64,000 bases of DNA from Mycobacterium sp. OTB74. Lineage in GTDB: Bacteria > Actinomycetota > Actinomycetes > Mycobacteriales > Mycobacteriaceae. Below the pieces are notes generated by a model that made no database searches, was not told the DNA's origin, and saw only the letters and a program-made list of their open reading frames with translations. The stretch lies in the NCBI RefSeq assembly GCF_029892685.1, contig NZ_JARXVD010000021.1:54110-118109 (forward strand), in the 5' to 3' direction. Position numbers and translations under genes: made by a program. Of the stretch, positions 24,598 to 33,700 are shown in pieces (position 1 is the first letter of the stretch; each line of letters starts with the position of its first letter).

Positions 24598-26226
24598 TCA
24601 GAGGGTCGTGACCTCGTAGGCTCCGTCGGCGTAGCGGGCGCGGATGGTCTTCTTGTCGTACTTGCCGACGCTGGTCCGCGGTACTTGGTCGACAAACGTC
24701 CACCGCTCCGGCAGCCACCAGCGAACCACCTTGTCCGCCAGGAACTCTCGCAGCTCGGCCGGGGTTGCCGAAGCGCCGGCGTGCAGCACCACGGTGGCCA
24801 GTGGCCGCTCCTGCCAACGCTCGTCGGGCACGCCGACCACGGCAGCCTCGAGCACCGCGGGGTGGGCGATCAGCAGGTTCTCCAGCTCCACCGACGAAAT
24901 CCATTCGCCGCCAGACTTGATCACGTCCTTGGCCCTGTCGGTCAGCGTGACATACCCGCATGCGTCGATGCACCCGACATCGCCGGTGCGCAACCAACCG
25001 CTGTCGAACTTCTCGGCGTCGCCGCCGAGGTAGTAGCCGCCCGTTATCCAGGGTCCACGCACTTCCAATTCCCCAACGGCCACACCGTCATTGGGCACCG
25101 GAACACCTGAATCATCGACGATCCGCACTTCGACGCCACACATAGCACGGCCCTGGGTCGCGCGGGTCGCCCAGTGCTGCTCGTCGGACATCCCCGGCAG
25201 CGCCTTGGCGGTGGTCGCCGTCGGCGAGGTTTCGGTCATCCCCCACAACTGCTGGATGTACACGCCGAACTTTTCCTGGAAGGTTCGCATCAGCGAAACC
25301 GGCACCGCAGAGCCACCGCACGCGACCATTCGAAGCGACGAAATATCATGTCCCGGAGCCTTTTCCAGGCAGTGCTGTACGTCGTTCCAAATGGTCGGCA
25401 CGGCGGCTGCGACGGTGGTGCGCGTCGTCTCGATCAGGTTGATCAGCGAGGCCCCGTCCAGGAATCGGTCCGGCATCACCAGGTCCGCTCCGGCCATCAA
25501 GGCTGCGTAAGGCAGTCCCCAGGCGTTGGCGTGGAACATCGGCACGATGGGCAACGCCACGTCGTCGCTGCTGACCCCCAGAGCATTGCTGGTACACACC
25601 GCCATCGAATGCAGGAACGTCGAACGATGGCTGTAGACAACGCCTTTCGGATTGCCCGTTGTTCCACTGGTGTAGCACATTGCGGCCGCGGAGCGCTCAT
25701 CCAACTCCGGCCAGTCGAACTCGGCGGGCTGCTCGGCCAGTAACTCCTCATAGCGGAGCACCGTCTTGCCCGAGGCTGACAGCGGCGCCAAATCCCCTGA
25801 GCCGACGGCGATTACCGTATGGACGGTGGTCAGCTGCGGTAAGACGGGAGCCAACTGCGCGGTCAGCGACAGGTCCGCGATGATGATCTGGTCTTCGGCC
25901 TCGTTGGCAATGTAGGCGATCTGCTCAGGTGCCAACCGGATGTTCAGGGTATGCAGGACCGCGCCCATCGTCGGGATGGCCAAGTAGGCCACGGTGTGCT
26001 CGCCGTTGTTCCACATGAATGTGGCGACGCGCTCGTCACCGCCGATGCCCAACCCACGGAGTGCGTTGGCCAGCCGACCGGCCTGCTCACCGACCTGTCG
26101 ATACGTCAGGGTGCGGAAGGTGCCGTCGCCGACGGCGGTGGTGACCGTGCGGTCGGCGTTGAGCCCACACGCGTACCGCATGATGGTGCCGACGGTAAGT
26201 GGGACGTCCTGCATGGTGCTGAACAT
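24598..26226 (-). CDS. fadD14: Fatty-acid-CoA ligase (FadD14-like)
   Basis: An adenylate-forming ligase of 542 residues from the ATG at 26226, which has GAGG nine bases upstream; the longer open frame lacks support. Motifs are the P-loop CYTSGTTGNPKGV, WGMTETSPT, and the hinge/adenylation region RTGDVGCIDACGYVTLTDRAKDVIKSGGEW (quoted as pattern only). The C-terminal catalytic Lys lies in VGKYDKK. It activates a medium- or long-chain acid to the CoA ester for beta-oxidation. The gene order with the Rv1057-like and Rv1059-like genes matches the remembered M. tuberculosis order. Confidence 0.89.
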   Translation of the reverse strand: MFSTMQDVPLTVGTIMRYACGLNADRTVTTAVGDGTFRTLTYRQVGEQAGRLANALRGLGIGGDERVATFMWNNGEHTVAYLAIPTMGAVLHTLNIRLAPEQIAYIANEAEDQIIIADLSLTAQLAPVLPQLTTVHTVIAVGSGDLAPLSASGKTVLRYEELLAEQPAEFDWPELDERSAAAMCYTSGTTGNPKGVVYSHRSTFLHSMAVCTSNALGVSSDDVALPIVPMFHANAWGLPYAALMAGADLVMPDRFLDGASLINLIETTRTTVAAAVPTIWNDVQHCLEKAPGHDISSLRMVACGGSAVPVSLMRTFQEKFGVYIQQLWGMTETSPTATTAKALPGMSDEQHWATRATQGRAMCGVEVRIVDDSGVPVPNDGVAVGELEVRGPWITGGYYLGGDAEKFDSGWLRTGDVGCIDACGYVTLTDRAKDVIKSGGEWISSVELENLLIAHPAVLEAAVVGVPDERWQERPLATVVLHAGASATPAELREFLADKVVRWWLPERWTFVDQVPRTSVGKYDKKTIRARYADGAYEVTTL

Positions 26227-26356
26227 GGTGAATCGCCTCTGAATTGCTGACCGGTGGGGTGACGCGATGCTAGCGGACACCACAGGCCGGCCCACCGTTA
26301 ACTGCGAGAGAGCATGATTGAGGCAGAACAGTCCGCAGCAGAACCAGGAGGGAACC

Positions 26357-26668
26357 ATGCGAACGATATTGGTATCACTCGCGGCGCTGGCCGGAATGTC
26401 GGCGGCGCTGGCCGCCCCCGCCGGGTTCGCCGCCGCCGAGACTGCGCAGGACACCATCAATCGACTGCAGTCCGAGGGCTATACCGTCACCATCGACAGG
26501 GTGGGCACCGCACCTATGTCCGAGTGCAAGGTGGCCAGTGTGCGCAATCCGCAGCAGATATCCCAGCCCGTGCCGTACCTGGGGCCGGGTCTGCGCGGCG
26601 GCAGCTTGCTGATGCAGCAGGTCAACAAGACCATCTCGGTTTCGCTGGACTGCACCGGCACGCACTGA
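26357..26668 (+). CDS. Small secreted protein, unknown function
   Basis: A 103-residue protein with AGGAGGG ahead of ATG 26357. A Sec signal peptide (MRTILVSLAALAGMSAALA, cleaved around AAPAGFAAAE) precedes a mature part of about 75 residues. That part holds two Cys (in MSECKV and SLDCTG), likely forming a disulfide. Similar short exported proteins are frequent in mycobacteria, but I cannot name a function. It is divergent from fadD14 and ends in a shared bidirectional terminator. Confidence 0.75.
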   Translation: MRTILVSLAALAGMSAALAAPAGFAAAETAQDTINRLQSEGYTVTIDRVGTAPMSECKVASVRNPQQISQPVPYLGPGLRGGSLLMQQVNKTISVSLDCTGTH

Positions 26669-26687
26669 CTCGCCGCCCCGCAATCAA

Positions 26688-26723
26688 AAAACGTCCCGCC
26701 GGCTGCAGCCGGCGGGACGTTTT
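26688..26723. terminator. Bidirectional intrinsic terminator
   Basis: A perfect 36-base palindrome reads AAAACGTCCCGCCGGC into its complement around a TGCA centre, with A and T tracts at the ends. It lies between the convergent secreted-protein gene and the beta-propeller gene. Confidence 0.92.
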
Positions 26724-26734
26724 GACGAAAGCAA

Positions 26735-27898
26735 TTAGATAGCAGCAGCCTCGAGGGCTCGTACCTCGGGCATGCCGACCGACTTGGTAGCCATGAACTG
26801 CGAGTAGAGCAGCTGCTGCGGAGCGGTGACCTCGACAGCGGTGATTTCACCGGCGCAGTCCGCGACATACAGGCGCGCGCCGTCCTGGCTGACGGCGACG
26901 CACGACGGCTGCGCATAGGCCTCGATGACGTCGACGAGGTGGCCGGTCTGCGTACAGAACACGGTCACCCGGTCGTAGTCCACGACATAGGCGCGGGTGC
27001 CGTCGGCACCGACCACCAGCTGGGTGGGAGCATCGCCCACCGACACGCGGCCGGTTGCCCGGCCGGAGGCCAGATCAACGGTGTACACCTCACCGCGGTC
27101 GACAAGGTCGGAAGTCAGCACGTAGGCGGTGTTGTCCGGGCCGAGCGCCAGGCAGCGGATCGGCGCGCCGATCACGATGGTGTTGCGGACCCGAGCGGTC
27201 TCGGTATCCACGACCACCAACTGGCTGCCCACCTCGTCGGTGGTGGCGACATAGAGCCGGCGACCGGTGTGATCGACCGCGAGCGCATCGATGCTGATGG
27301 CCGGACCGGTAGCGATCTCGATGGTGCCGATGCGGTCGGCGGTGACGTCGATGACGGCAACGTCGATGTAGGTGTCAGTGGCACGGCCGGCGAACACGCG
27401 CTTGCCGTCGGGGCTGACCGCGAGCGCACTGACGCCCGAGGCCAGCGGGTAGGTGGCGATCTCGGAGCCGGTCACCAGGTCGATGACGGCTACGCCGTCG
27501 AACTCGGCAGCGGACAGCGCCACGTAGGCGCGGTCGTCGGCGACGACGACCGCGAACGGCTCACCGTCGACCGGGATATCGCGGATGGTGCGGGCCGACG
27601 GGTCGATCAGTGCCACCATGTTGTCCGCGAAGCTGGTCGCGACTAGCACGCCCGCGCTCTCAGCGATGTCAGCGATCGCGCCGCGACCGACGCGCGCGAT
27701 ATCCACCGCCCCAGGCGCGGACACAACGCCAACCTGGCTTGCAGTTGCGCGAGCGTTATTATTTGCCACGATCTTCGCTACCTCCGCCGACACAACGCTG
27801 CGCCGGTAGTCGACTCCCCTTCGGGGTGCGCCCGGTCGGGCGCTGCTTTGCATAAGTGTAATGACAGCCACCGACATCCCGGACGGCTTCGATGACAC
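26735..27898 (-). CDS. Seven-bladed beta-propeller protein (Rv1057-like)
   Basis: A protein of 387 residues by the longest start. It is built of repeated ~42-residue propeller blades (e.g. AVSPDGKRVFAG, AVDHTGRRLYVAT, VGADGTRAYVVD, AVSQDGARLYVADC). No signal peptide is obvious. ATGs at 27877 and 27853 are possible true starts, because the first ~30 residues are not propeller-like. The Rv1057 promoter is known as a target of the MprAB and TrcRS envelope-stress systems, and here too an AT-rich promoter with TCAG repeats precedes the gene. A scaffold role in stress is inferred. Confidence 0.82.
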   Translation of the reverse strand: MSSKPSGMSVAVITLMQSSARPGAPRRGVDYRRSVVSAEVAKIVANNNARATASQVGVVSAPGAVDIARVGRGAIADIAESAGVLVATSFADNMVALIDPSARTIRDIPVDGEPFAVVVADDRAYVALSAAEFDGVAVIDLVTGSEIATYPLASGVSALAVSPDGKRVFAGRATDTYIDVAVIDVTADRIGTIEIATGPAISIDALAVDHTGRRLYVATTDEVGSQLVVVDTETARVRNTIVIGAPIRCLALGPDNTAYVLTSDLVDRGEVYTVDLASGRATGRVSVGDAPTQLVVGADGTRAYVVDYDRVTVFCTQTGHLVDVIEAYAQPSCVAVSQDGARLYVADCAGEITAVEVTAPQQLLYSQFMATKSVGMPEVRALEAAAI

Positions 27899-28285
27899 CT
27901 GCTTACAAATGGTTCAGAGAATCTCAGGCGATACTTAAGTTGCGAATTGTTATGAACTTGTTATCCATTGTCATCAGGCAATCAACCAGCGATAACACTG
28001 AAAGTGCCGCGAAATAGCAAACATCAGTCGATTTTATTCTTACTGATTGCAGGTCTCAATTTCTTAATATTCCCAGCCAAAATGAGCTAAACGTCACACG
28101 GCGACACGCGGGCTCCAAATCCCATCCGCCACACCTGTACGACGAAACTCACAAGGCCATTTAGAGCGGTCGCACCTCCAGCCGAAAGCGGCCGCGTCAC
28201 GATTCGCTGTTGAGCTATAGTTCACATTCCGTTCATGATGTGTCGGGGGTCACATCTCAGCGCGTCCAAAGTGGCCTCAGCGCCG
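27899..28285 (-). promoter_or_regulatory. AT-rich promoter region of the beta-propeller gene
   Basis: A 387-base gap without a gene. Its middle part (about 27930-28080) is markedly AT-rich for this genome, with TTAATATT, TTTTATTCTT and several TTATnATG stretches. Direct repeats GTTCAGAG and TCTCAGGC (27912-27929, ten bases apart) resemble an MprA box. AT-rich DNA also suits TrcR or nucleoid-protein (Lsr2) binding. The part next to dctA (28150-28285) shows nothing notable. Confidence 0.55.
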
Positions 28286-29632
28286 TCACACCACCTCGGC
28301 GGTGGGCGCAACGGCACCCTGGCCCGGCACCGCCGATCCTGAATCCAGCATCGTCAACTCGTCGAACGGGTCGGCGCCGCGCAGCACTGCATCGGCCCTG
28401 TCCCGGTCGATGGTCTTGGTCCATGACCCGACCAACACGGTGGCAACCGCATTGCCGGAGAAATTGGTGATGGCGCGGGCCTCGGACATGAATCGGTCGA
28501 TGCCAACGATCAGACCGACTCCGTCGAGCAAGTCCGGTCGGTGGCTCTGTAGGCCGCCCGCCAACGTCGCCAGTCCGGCGCCACTGACTCCGGCGGCACC
28601 CTTCGACGCAACGATCATGAAGGCCAGCAAAGACAGTTGATGCCCGACCGATAGCGGACGTCCCATGGCATCGGCGATGAACAACGACGCCATGGTCAGG
28701 TAGATCGCGGTGCCGTCGAGGTTGAACGAGTAGCCGGTCGGCACCACCACGCCGACGGTGCTGCGATCGACGCCCAGGTGCTCCATCTTGGCGATCAAGC
28801 GAGGTAGCGCGGACTCCGATGACGACGTGGAGAAGATCAGCAGGTACTCGCGGGCCAGGTAGCGAACCAACCGGAAGATCGACAGCCGCGAGACCGTCCA
28901 CAGCACCACGCCGAGCACCCCGAAGATGAACACCACGCAGGTCAGGTAGAAGCCCAACATCAGGGCCAGCAACTGGCCGACCGCGCGCCAACCGGTCTGG
29001 CCGACCACCCCGGCCATCGCCCCGAAGGCGCCGATAGGCGCCAGCCACAAGATCATGGTCAACACCCGAAACACCAGTTTCTGCATGTGCTCGACACCAC
29101 GCAATACCGGCTCGCCGGCACTGCCCATGCCCTGCACCGCGAAGCCGACAAGCAGCGCGATGAACAGGGCTTGCAGCACGTTCCCGCTGGTCAGGGCCGA
29201 GAACAAGGTGTCCGGAATGATGTGCTCGATGAACTCCACGAGACCGCCCGACTCGTGAGCCTTCGCTGCAAACTGTGCCCCCTGACCGGTCTTGGCCAGG
29301 CGCAGACCCGAACCCGGGCTCAACAGGTTGCCTACCACCAGCCCGATCGCCAGCGCGACGGTCGACATGATCAGGAAGTACCCGAGCGCCAGACCGCCGA
29401 CCTTGCCGACGGTCGCCGCTTTGCGTACCGATCCGATGCCCAGCACGATGGTGCAGAAGATGACCGGCGCGATCATCATCTTGATCAGGTTGACGAACAT
29501 GGTGCCGAGCACTGCGACGTCCTTGCCGACCTCGGGTGCCAGCAGCCCGACGGTCACACCGATCACAACTGCGGCGATCACCGCCAGGTAAAGCCAATGG
29601 GTGCGGTCCCGGCGCGGCGCAGATTCGGTCAT
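28286..29632 (-). CDS. dctA: Dicarboxylate/cation symporter (DctA-like)
   Basis: A 448-residue DAACS-family transporter importing C4-dicarboxylates (succinate, fumarate, malate) with cations. Family hallmarks are the serine-rich hairpin STSSSESALPRL, VVPTGYSFNLDGTAIYLT (cation/substrate site) and GIDRFMSEARAITNFSGN near the C-terminus. Eight helices with two re-entrant loops are expected. The last two motifs favour DctA over the glutamate carriers. It is a single gene; the 185 bases between it and the following SDR gene hold no clear signal. Confidence 0.9.
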   Translation of the reverse strand: MTESAPRRDRTHWLYLAVIAAVVIGVTVGLLAPEVGKDVAVLGTMFVNLIKMMIAPVIFCTIVLGIGSVRKAATVGKVGGLALGYFLIMSTVALAIGLVVGNLLSPGSGLRLAKTGQGAQFAAKAHESGGLVEFIEHIIPDTLFSALTSGNVLQALFIALLVGFAVQGMGSAGEPVLRGVEHMQKLVFRVLTMILWLAPIGAFGAMAGVVGQTGWRAVGQLLALMLGFYLTCVVFIFGVLGVVLWTVSRLSIFRLVRYLAREYLLIFSTSSSESALPRLIAKMEHLGVDRSTVGVVVPTGYSFNLDGTAIYLTMASLFIADAMGRPLSVGHQLSLLAFMIVASKGAAGVSGAGLATLAGGLQSHRPDLLDGVGLIVGIDRFMSEARAITNFSGNAVATVLVGSWTKTIDRDRADAVLRGADPFDELTMLDSGSAVPGQGAVAPTAEVV

Positions 29633-29817
29633 GACGGCATTCCTTCCGCTTCGCCATCAAAATCTTCTGCAAAGATGTTCGGCCACAACAGGATGCAGAT
29701 CAGGCATTTGCGCATTTCGGTCACCCGGTGTCGTTGCCGGGCCTACGCCCTTACGCGCATCGATGCCGCCTCGGACTCCATCGCTCGAGGCCGAAACAGC
29801 GTTTATCCCTTACTGAT

Positions 29818-30591
29818 TCACTTCATGATCTGTTCGGAGATCTGCACCATCAGCCGCCGCGGTGTCACCCGATAACCGTTGGCCATGATGGCGTTCCTGA
29901 GGCCGCAAACCACCGTCGGAGACGATTTGTCGATCGCGGACAGCGCCACCTCGACAACCTGCTGTGGGGTCTGCCGACCGCTGGTCAGAAATTCCTCGCC
30001 GGTCCTGGCGAAGAAATCGGTCTCGGTGGCACCCGGGCACAGCGCAAACACCCGAACACCGGTGCCCCTGGTCTCCTGCCAGAGCGCCTCAGTGAACGAC
30101 AAGACAAAAGCTTTGGTGGCGCCGTACACGGCCATGGTCGGGGTGGGCTGGAAGGAAGCAGTCGAGGCGAGATTGATGATCAGGCCGTGCCCCGCGTTCG
30201 TCATGGCCGGCAGATAGCGGGCGCTGAGTTCGACCAAAGTGGTGCAGTTCAACTGGATTTGGGCAATGTTGGGTTCGATCTGCTGGGTCACGAACTTGCC
30301 GTGGGTCCCGACGCCGGCATTGTTGATCAGGATGTCCACGCGGCGCCCCAGTGCGTCGACCTTGCCGGCCAGCTCGGCACCGGAGCCGGGTACCGACAGA
30401 TCCGCGGGCACCACGTCGATCTCCATTGTCGGATGCGCGGTCAACAGCCTGGTGCGCAGGTCAAGCAGCTTGTCCGCGCTGCGCGCGACGAGCACCAGGT
30501 TGACTCCGCGGGCGGCCAGCCGGACCGCGAATTCCTCGCCGATCCCTCCGCTGGCACCGGTGATCAATGCGGTGTTGTTTGTGATGTCCAT
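29818..30591 (-). CDS. Short-chain dehydrogenase/reductase
   Basis: A 257-residue classical SDR. It has the cofactor motif TGASGGIG (residues ~13-20), NNAGVGTHG, a catalytic Ser in the ASTASF strand and YGATKAF (Tyr~153, Lys~157). NADP is likely, because Arg residues follow the second strand (LVARS). The substrate is unknown. It is divergent from the DyP-peroxidase operon and could share its regulation through the 189-base intergenic region, which holds a G/C palindrome at 30706. Confidence 0.87.
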   Translation of the reverse strand: MDITNNTALITGASGGIGEEFAVRLAARGVNLVLVARSADKLLDLRTRLLTAHPTMEIDVVPADLSVPGSGAELAGKVDALGRRVDILINNAGVGTHGKFVTQQIEPNIAQIQLNCTTLVELSARYLPAMTNAGHGLIINLASTASFQPTPTMAVYGATKAFVLSFTEALWQETRGTGVRVFALCPGATETDFFARTGEEFLTSGRQTPQQVVEVALSAIDKSSPTVVCGLRNAIMANGYRVTPRRLMVQISEQIMK

Positions 30592-30705
30592 GGTGACCTC
30601 CCAGCCGGTTCCCGCTGCGATTTCGGTGCCCTAACAATCCTATTGCGCCGCATGACAGCCGTCGATTCTCCGGCCGGAAAAGAGCAGGCGACGGGCAGGT
30701 CAATT

Positions 30706-30722
30706 TCCCCCAAATCGGGGGA
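30706..30722. promoter_or_regulatory. Palindrome upstream of the DyP operon
   Basis: TCCCCC-AAATC-GGGGGA is a perfect 6-bp inverted repeat 59 bases before the first gene of the operon, with AT-rich promoter-like sequence (TATTCGTAAATATT) between. It could be the site of the LuxR-type regulator encoded at the far end of the cluster. Confidence 0.45.
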
Positions 30723-30780
30723 CGACATGCGGCATATTCGTAAATATTGTCGGAGCCATCAATCAAACGGGAGGTTCGAT

Positions 30781-31341
30781 ATGTCCGCTGAAGATCAGAT
30801 CTGGTCGAAGCCAGCCGCGCAAGCCATTCCGCAAGAGGGCTACTTCGAGCTCACCCGCGGCCGCTACGGGCCTACCTATCCTCGCACCCCCGCGTGCTAC
30901 GGCTTCAACATCATCGCCAAGGTCAAGGAAGGCCGCGAAGATGTAGTACGCGCCTACGGCAAGGAGATCGAGGCTGCAATCGCCGGATCCCCGGATGTGC
31001 TGGCGCCGCTGAAGCTGCACTACCTGCGCTGGCTGCTGTTCGATGTCGGTTCGGGATTGCACTTCCAGTACCAGGGTATTTTCGATACCGATTTCGACAA
31101 GTACACCGAGGACGCGATCAAGCTGTTCAGCGCCACCGGGATCACCACGGTGTTCACCAATCTTGAAGGCTTTCCGGAGGATTGGAAAACCAACCCGGAG
31201 GCGTTCATCCAGTTCGTCCGCGAACACCACGTGCCCAGCTTCCTGGAATACGGCGAGTACCCCTACGTCACCGCTGACGAGATAAAGAAAGCGTTGCGCC
31301 TCAAGGCCGCGTTCTCGGACATGTTGGACCAGATGCAGTGA
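30781..31341 (+). CDS. Unknown protein, first gene of the DyP-peroxidase operon
   Basis: A 186-residue soluble protein with GGGAGG six bases before its ATG. I see no signal peptide and no named domain. Residues ~78-125 (LHYLRWLLFDVGSGL, LHFQYQGIFDTDFDKY) have the alternating strand-helix pattern of a ferredoxin-like (dimeric alpha-beta barrel) fold, the fold also used by DyP peroxidases. The C-terminus is helical and acidic. It overlaps the DyP gene (GTGA at 31338-31341), so the two are translationally coupled and probably made in fixed ratio. A partner or substrate-binding role is inferred. Confidence 0.7.
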   Translation: MSAEDQIWSKPAAQAIPQEGYFELTRGRYGPTYPRTPACYGFNIIAKVKEGREDVVRAYGKEIEAAIAGSPDVLAPLKLHYLRWLLFDVGSGLHFQYQGIFDTDFDKYTEDAIKLFSATGITTVFTNLEGFPEDWKTNPEAFIQFVREHHVPSFLEYGEYPYVTADEIKKALRLKAAFSDMLDQMQ

Positions 31342-32681
31342 CCGACGTACAACTCGAATTCGAGGACATTCAGCACATCCTGCTGACCCGCACGCCGGCC
31401 CTCACCGGACGCTACGAGTTCTTGTCGTTCGACACCCCGGCCGCCGGCCGGGCCTGGCTGTCGGAGATGACACCGCTGGCGCAGTCGGTCGCCGACGTGG
31501 AAGGCAGTGTCGATGACTCCAAACGCTGGGTGACGTTGGCGTTCACCTGGAATGGGTTGCGCGCGTTGGGAGTTGACGAGGAATCGCTGGCCACCTTCCC
31601 GGATGAGTTCCGGGAAGGTATGGCAGCCCGTGCCGACATTCTCGGCGATAAGGGGCCGGCCGCGCCGGAGAACTGGGTGGGCGATCTAGCCTCGGATGAC
31701 CTACACGCCATCGTCATCCTGTTCGCCCGCGACGAGCCCGAGCGCATCCGGTGCGTCGGCGAGCACGATGCACTGTTGGCCCGCTGCCCAGGTGTGCGTT
31801 CGCTGTCACACCTGGACCTCAATGCCAGCCCGCCATTCAACTATGCGCACGATCATTTCGGGTTTCGCGACCGGCTGTCCCAGCCGGTAATGAAGGGTTC
31901 CGGCGAGGAGCCGACACCGGGTTCGGGCGACCCGTTGGAGCCTGGCGAGTTCATCCTCGGTTACCCCGACGAGGAGGGACCGGTTACCGATCTGCCGCAG
32001 CCCGAGGTACTTTCGCGTAACGGCAGCTATATGGCCTACCGTCGGCTCGAGGAACATGTGGGCCTGTTCCGCGACTACCTGAAGCAGAACGCCGACTCCC
32101 CAGAGGGCGAGGAACTGCTGGCCGCCAAGTTCATGGGCCGCTGGCGCAGCGGCGCTCCTCTGGTGCTTGCGCCCGAGCATGACGACCCGGAGTTGGGCGC
32201 AGATCCCATGCGCAACAACGACTTCAATTACAAGGAGGAAGATCCGTTCGGGTATGCCTGCCCGCTGGGAGCGCATGCTCGTCGGCTCAATCCACGGGAT
32301 ACGGCACCAAATATGAATCGGCGTAGGATGATCCGGCGCGGCGCCACCTATGGTCCGGCCCTGCCTGAAGGAGCTCCGGAGGACGGCATCGAACGTGGTA
32401 TCGCCGCGTTCATCATCTGCGGCAGCCTGGTGCGCCAGTTCGAGTTCGCCCAGAACGTCTGGATCAACGATCCGACCTTCCACGAACTGGGCAACGAGCA
32501 CGACCCCATCTGCGGCACCCAGGATGGCACCCTCGAATTCAAGATTCCCAAGCGGCCAATCCGTAAGACAATCAAGGGATTACCGGCATTTACCACCTTC
32601 AAGGGTGGGGCATACTTCTTCCTGCCCAGTCTGGCCGCGCTGCGCTACCTGCTCACGTTAGAAGGTTCGGAGGCATCATGA
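31338..32681 (+). CDS. DyP-type heme peroxidase family protein
   Basis: A 447-residue protein from a GTG overlapping the previous stop. DyP features are the distal-side motif GFRD (175-178, Asp178; the usual fifth Gly is Arg), the proximal heme-ligand context CPLGAHARRLNPRD (His313) and a conserved Arg-rich distal region (SYMAYRRLEEH, RMIRRGATYG). The ending SLAALRYLLTLE is also typical. No Tat or Sec signal is present, so it is cytoplasmic unless carried by a partner. It should oxidise a substrate with H2O2. It overlaps the next gene by four bases. Confidence 0.85.
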   Translation: MTDVQLEFEDIQHILLTRTPALTGRYEFLSFDTPAAGRAWLSEMTPLAQSVADVEGSVDDSKRWVTLAFTWNGLRALGVDEESLATFPDEFREGMAARADILGDKGPAAPENWVGDLASDDLHAIVILFARDEPERIRCVGEHDALLARCPGVRSLSHLDLNASPPFNYAHDHFGFRDRLSQPVMKGSGEEPTPGSGDPLEPGEFILGYPDEEGPVTDLPQPEVLSRNGSYMAYRRLEEHVGLFRDYLKQNADSPEGEELLAAKFMGRWRSGAPLVLAPEHDDPELGADPMRNNDFNYKEEDPFGYACPLGAHARRLNPRDTAPNMNRRRMIRRGATYGPALPEGAPEDGIERGIAAFIICGSLVRQFEFAQNVWINDPTFHELGNEHDPICGTQDGTLEFKIPKRPIRKTIKGLPAFTTFKGGAYFFLPSLAALRYLLTLEGSEAS

Positions 32682-33691
32682 CCGCACCACAACCCGCACG
32701 CACCTACAACCAGGCCCATCTACCCCGGCCACATACCGGTGGACGACGAGTGTCCATCTACTGGTCGTGGAGCTATCCGTGGGAGGCCCAGCGCGACCCG
32801 TCGTTGTTGTACAACCGGTTCTCCACTATGACGGAGGTACGCGTGGCGACGTGGCCTGCGTACGAAGGACCCGAGTACAGCCCGCGGAACTTCTTGCAGG
32901 GCGTCGACGGGACGTTGGAGCTGTTTCACCGCTCCGCCTTGTCATTTCAGGCGGTGGCCGGTGAAACCACGGGGCATCCGGTGGCGGTGTTCCAGCGGGT
33001 CGATCAGGCCGGCTACCGCCTGCCCATCGATGAACGCATCCTGGACGACACCGACACCCTGATGATCTTCGGCCTGGACCACCTGCTCGGCGAGGAGGAC
33101 GCCACTCCCGAGGAGATCGCCGCGATCCAGCAGTGGTTGCGTCAAGAAGGCAAGTGCCTGATGCTGGCGCCGCACCACGACGTCGGCTTCACCGACGACA
33201 AAGAGCAGCAGCAGATGGAGTTCCTGCACCACGGTGACCCGCTGACGCCGCGGAAGCAGCGGTTCAGCGGCTTCGCCCGCTCGCTGCTGACCGGACTGAA
33301 CATTCCGGTGCACAACACCTGGGGTCTGCGTCCCGCGACGGTTGAGGGCGCCAAACAGATTGTGCCGCTGACCGCTTTCCGTGATCTCGACTCGGCGGGC
33401 CTGCTGCGCGACGTCACCACACTGGCGTTGCATCCGCACCTTCCGCACTACCAGCTGACGGCCCCTGAGGGGCCAGAGCTTCGAGTGCTGGGCCGGCAGC
33501 CGATCGACATGACTCGGCCGCATCCGTTCACCTTGGCCGGCAACACCGAGTTCAACGCGATAATCCACATGCCGCCGTCCGGTGACCGTGCCGGTCACAT
33601 CGTGCTGGTCGACTCAACCCATTTCACAACACTGTTCGGCGCCAGCGAGAGCCTGAAGTCTTTCTGGCGCAACCTCGTGACGATGGGCTGA
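32678..33691 (+). CDS. Unknown 337-residue protein, glutamine-amidotransferase-like segment
   Basis: The start ATG overlaps the DyP stop (ATGA). I do not recognise a named family. The middle (residues ~125-170: TLMIFGLDHLLG, AIQQWLRQEGKCLMLAPHHDVG) resembles a class I GATase or ThuA-like alpha/beta fold in which a Cys follows a long helix, but a full catalytic triad is not evident. His residues are frequent (APHHDVG, FLHHGD, HPHLPHYQ), so metal binding is possible. Its coupling to DyP suggests a shared pathway. Confidence 0.7.
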   Translation: MTAPQPARTYNQAHLPRPHTGGRRVSIYWSWSYPWEAQRDPSLLYNRFSTMTEVRVATWPAYEGPEYSPRNFLQGVDGTLELFHRSALSFQAVAGETTGHPVAVFQRVDQAGYRLPIDERILDDTDTLMIFGLDHLLGEEDATPEEIAAIQQWLRQEGKCLMLAPHHDVGFTDDKEQQQMEFLHHGDPLTPRKQRFSGFARSLLTGLNIPVHNTWGLRPATVEGAKQIVPLTAFRDLDSAGLLRDVTTLALHPHLPHYQLTAPEGPELRVLGRQPIDMTRPHPFTLAGNTEFNAIIHMPPSGDRAGHIVLVDSTHFTTLFGASESLKSFWRNLVTMG

Positions 33692-33700
33692 GACGCGGCG

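Noticed and set aside
28257..29672. A 471-codon frame overlapping dctA on the same strand
   Set aside because: An off-frame shadow of dctA, whose own frame has all transporter motifs.
30706..30722. A DosR (dormancy) box upstream of the DyP operon
   Set aside because: The palindrome has CCCCC/GGGGG arms but not the GGGACT...AGTCCC core of the DosR motif.
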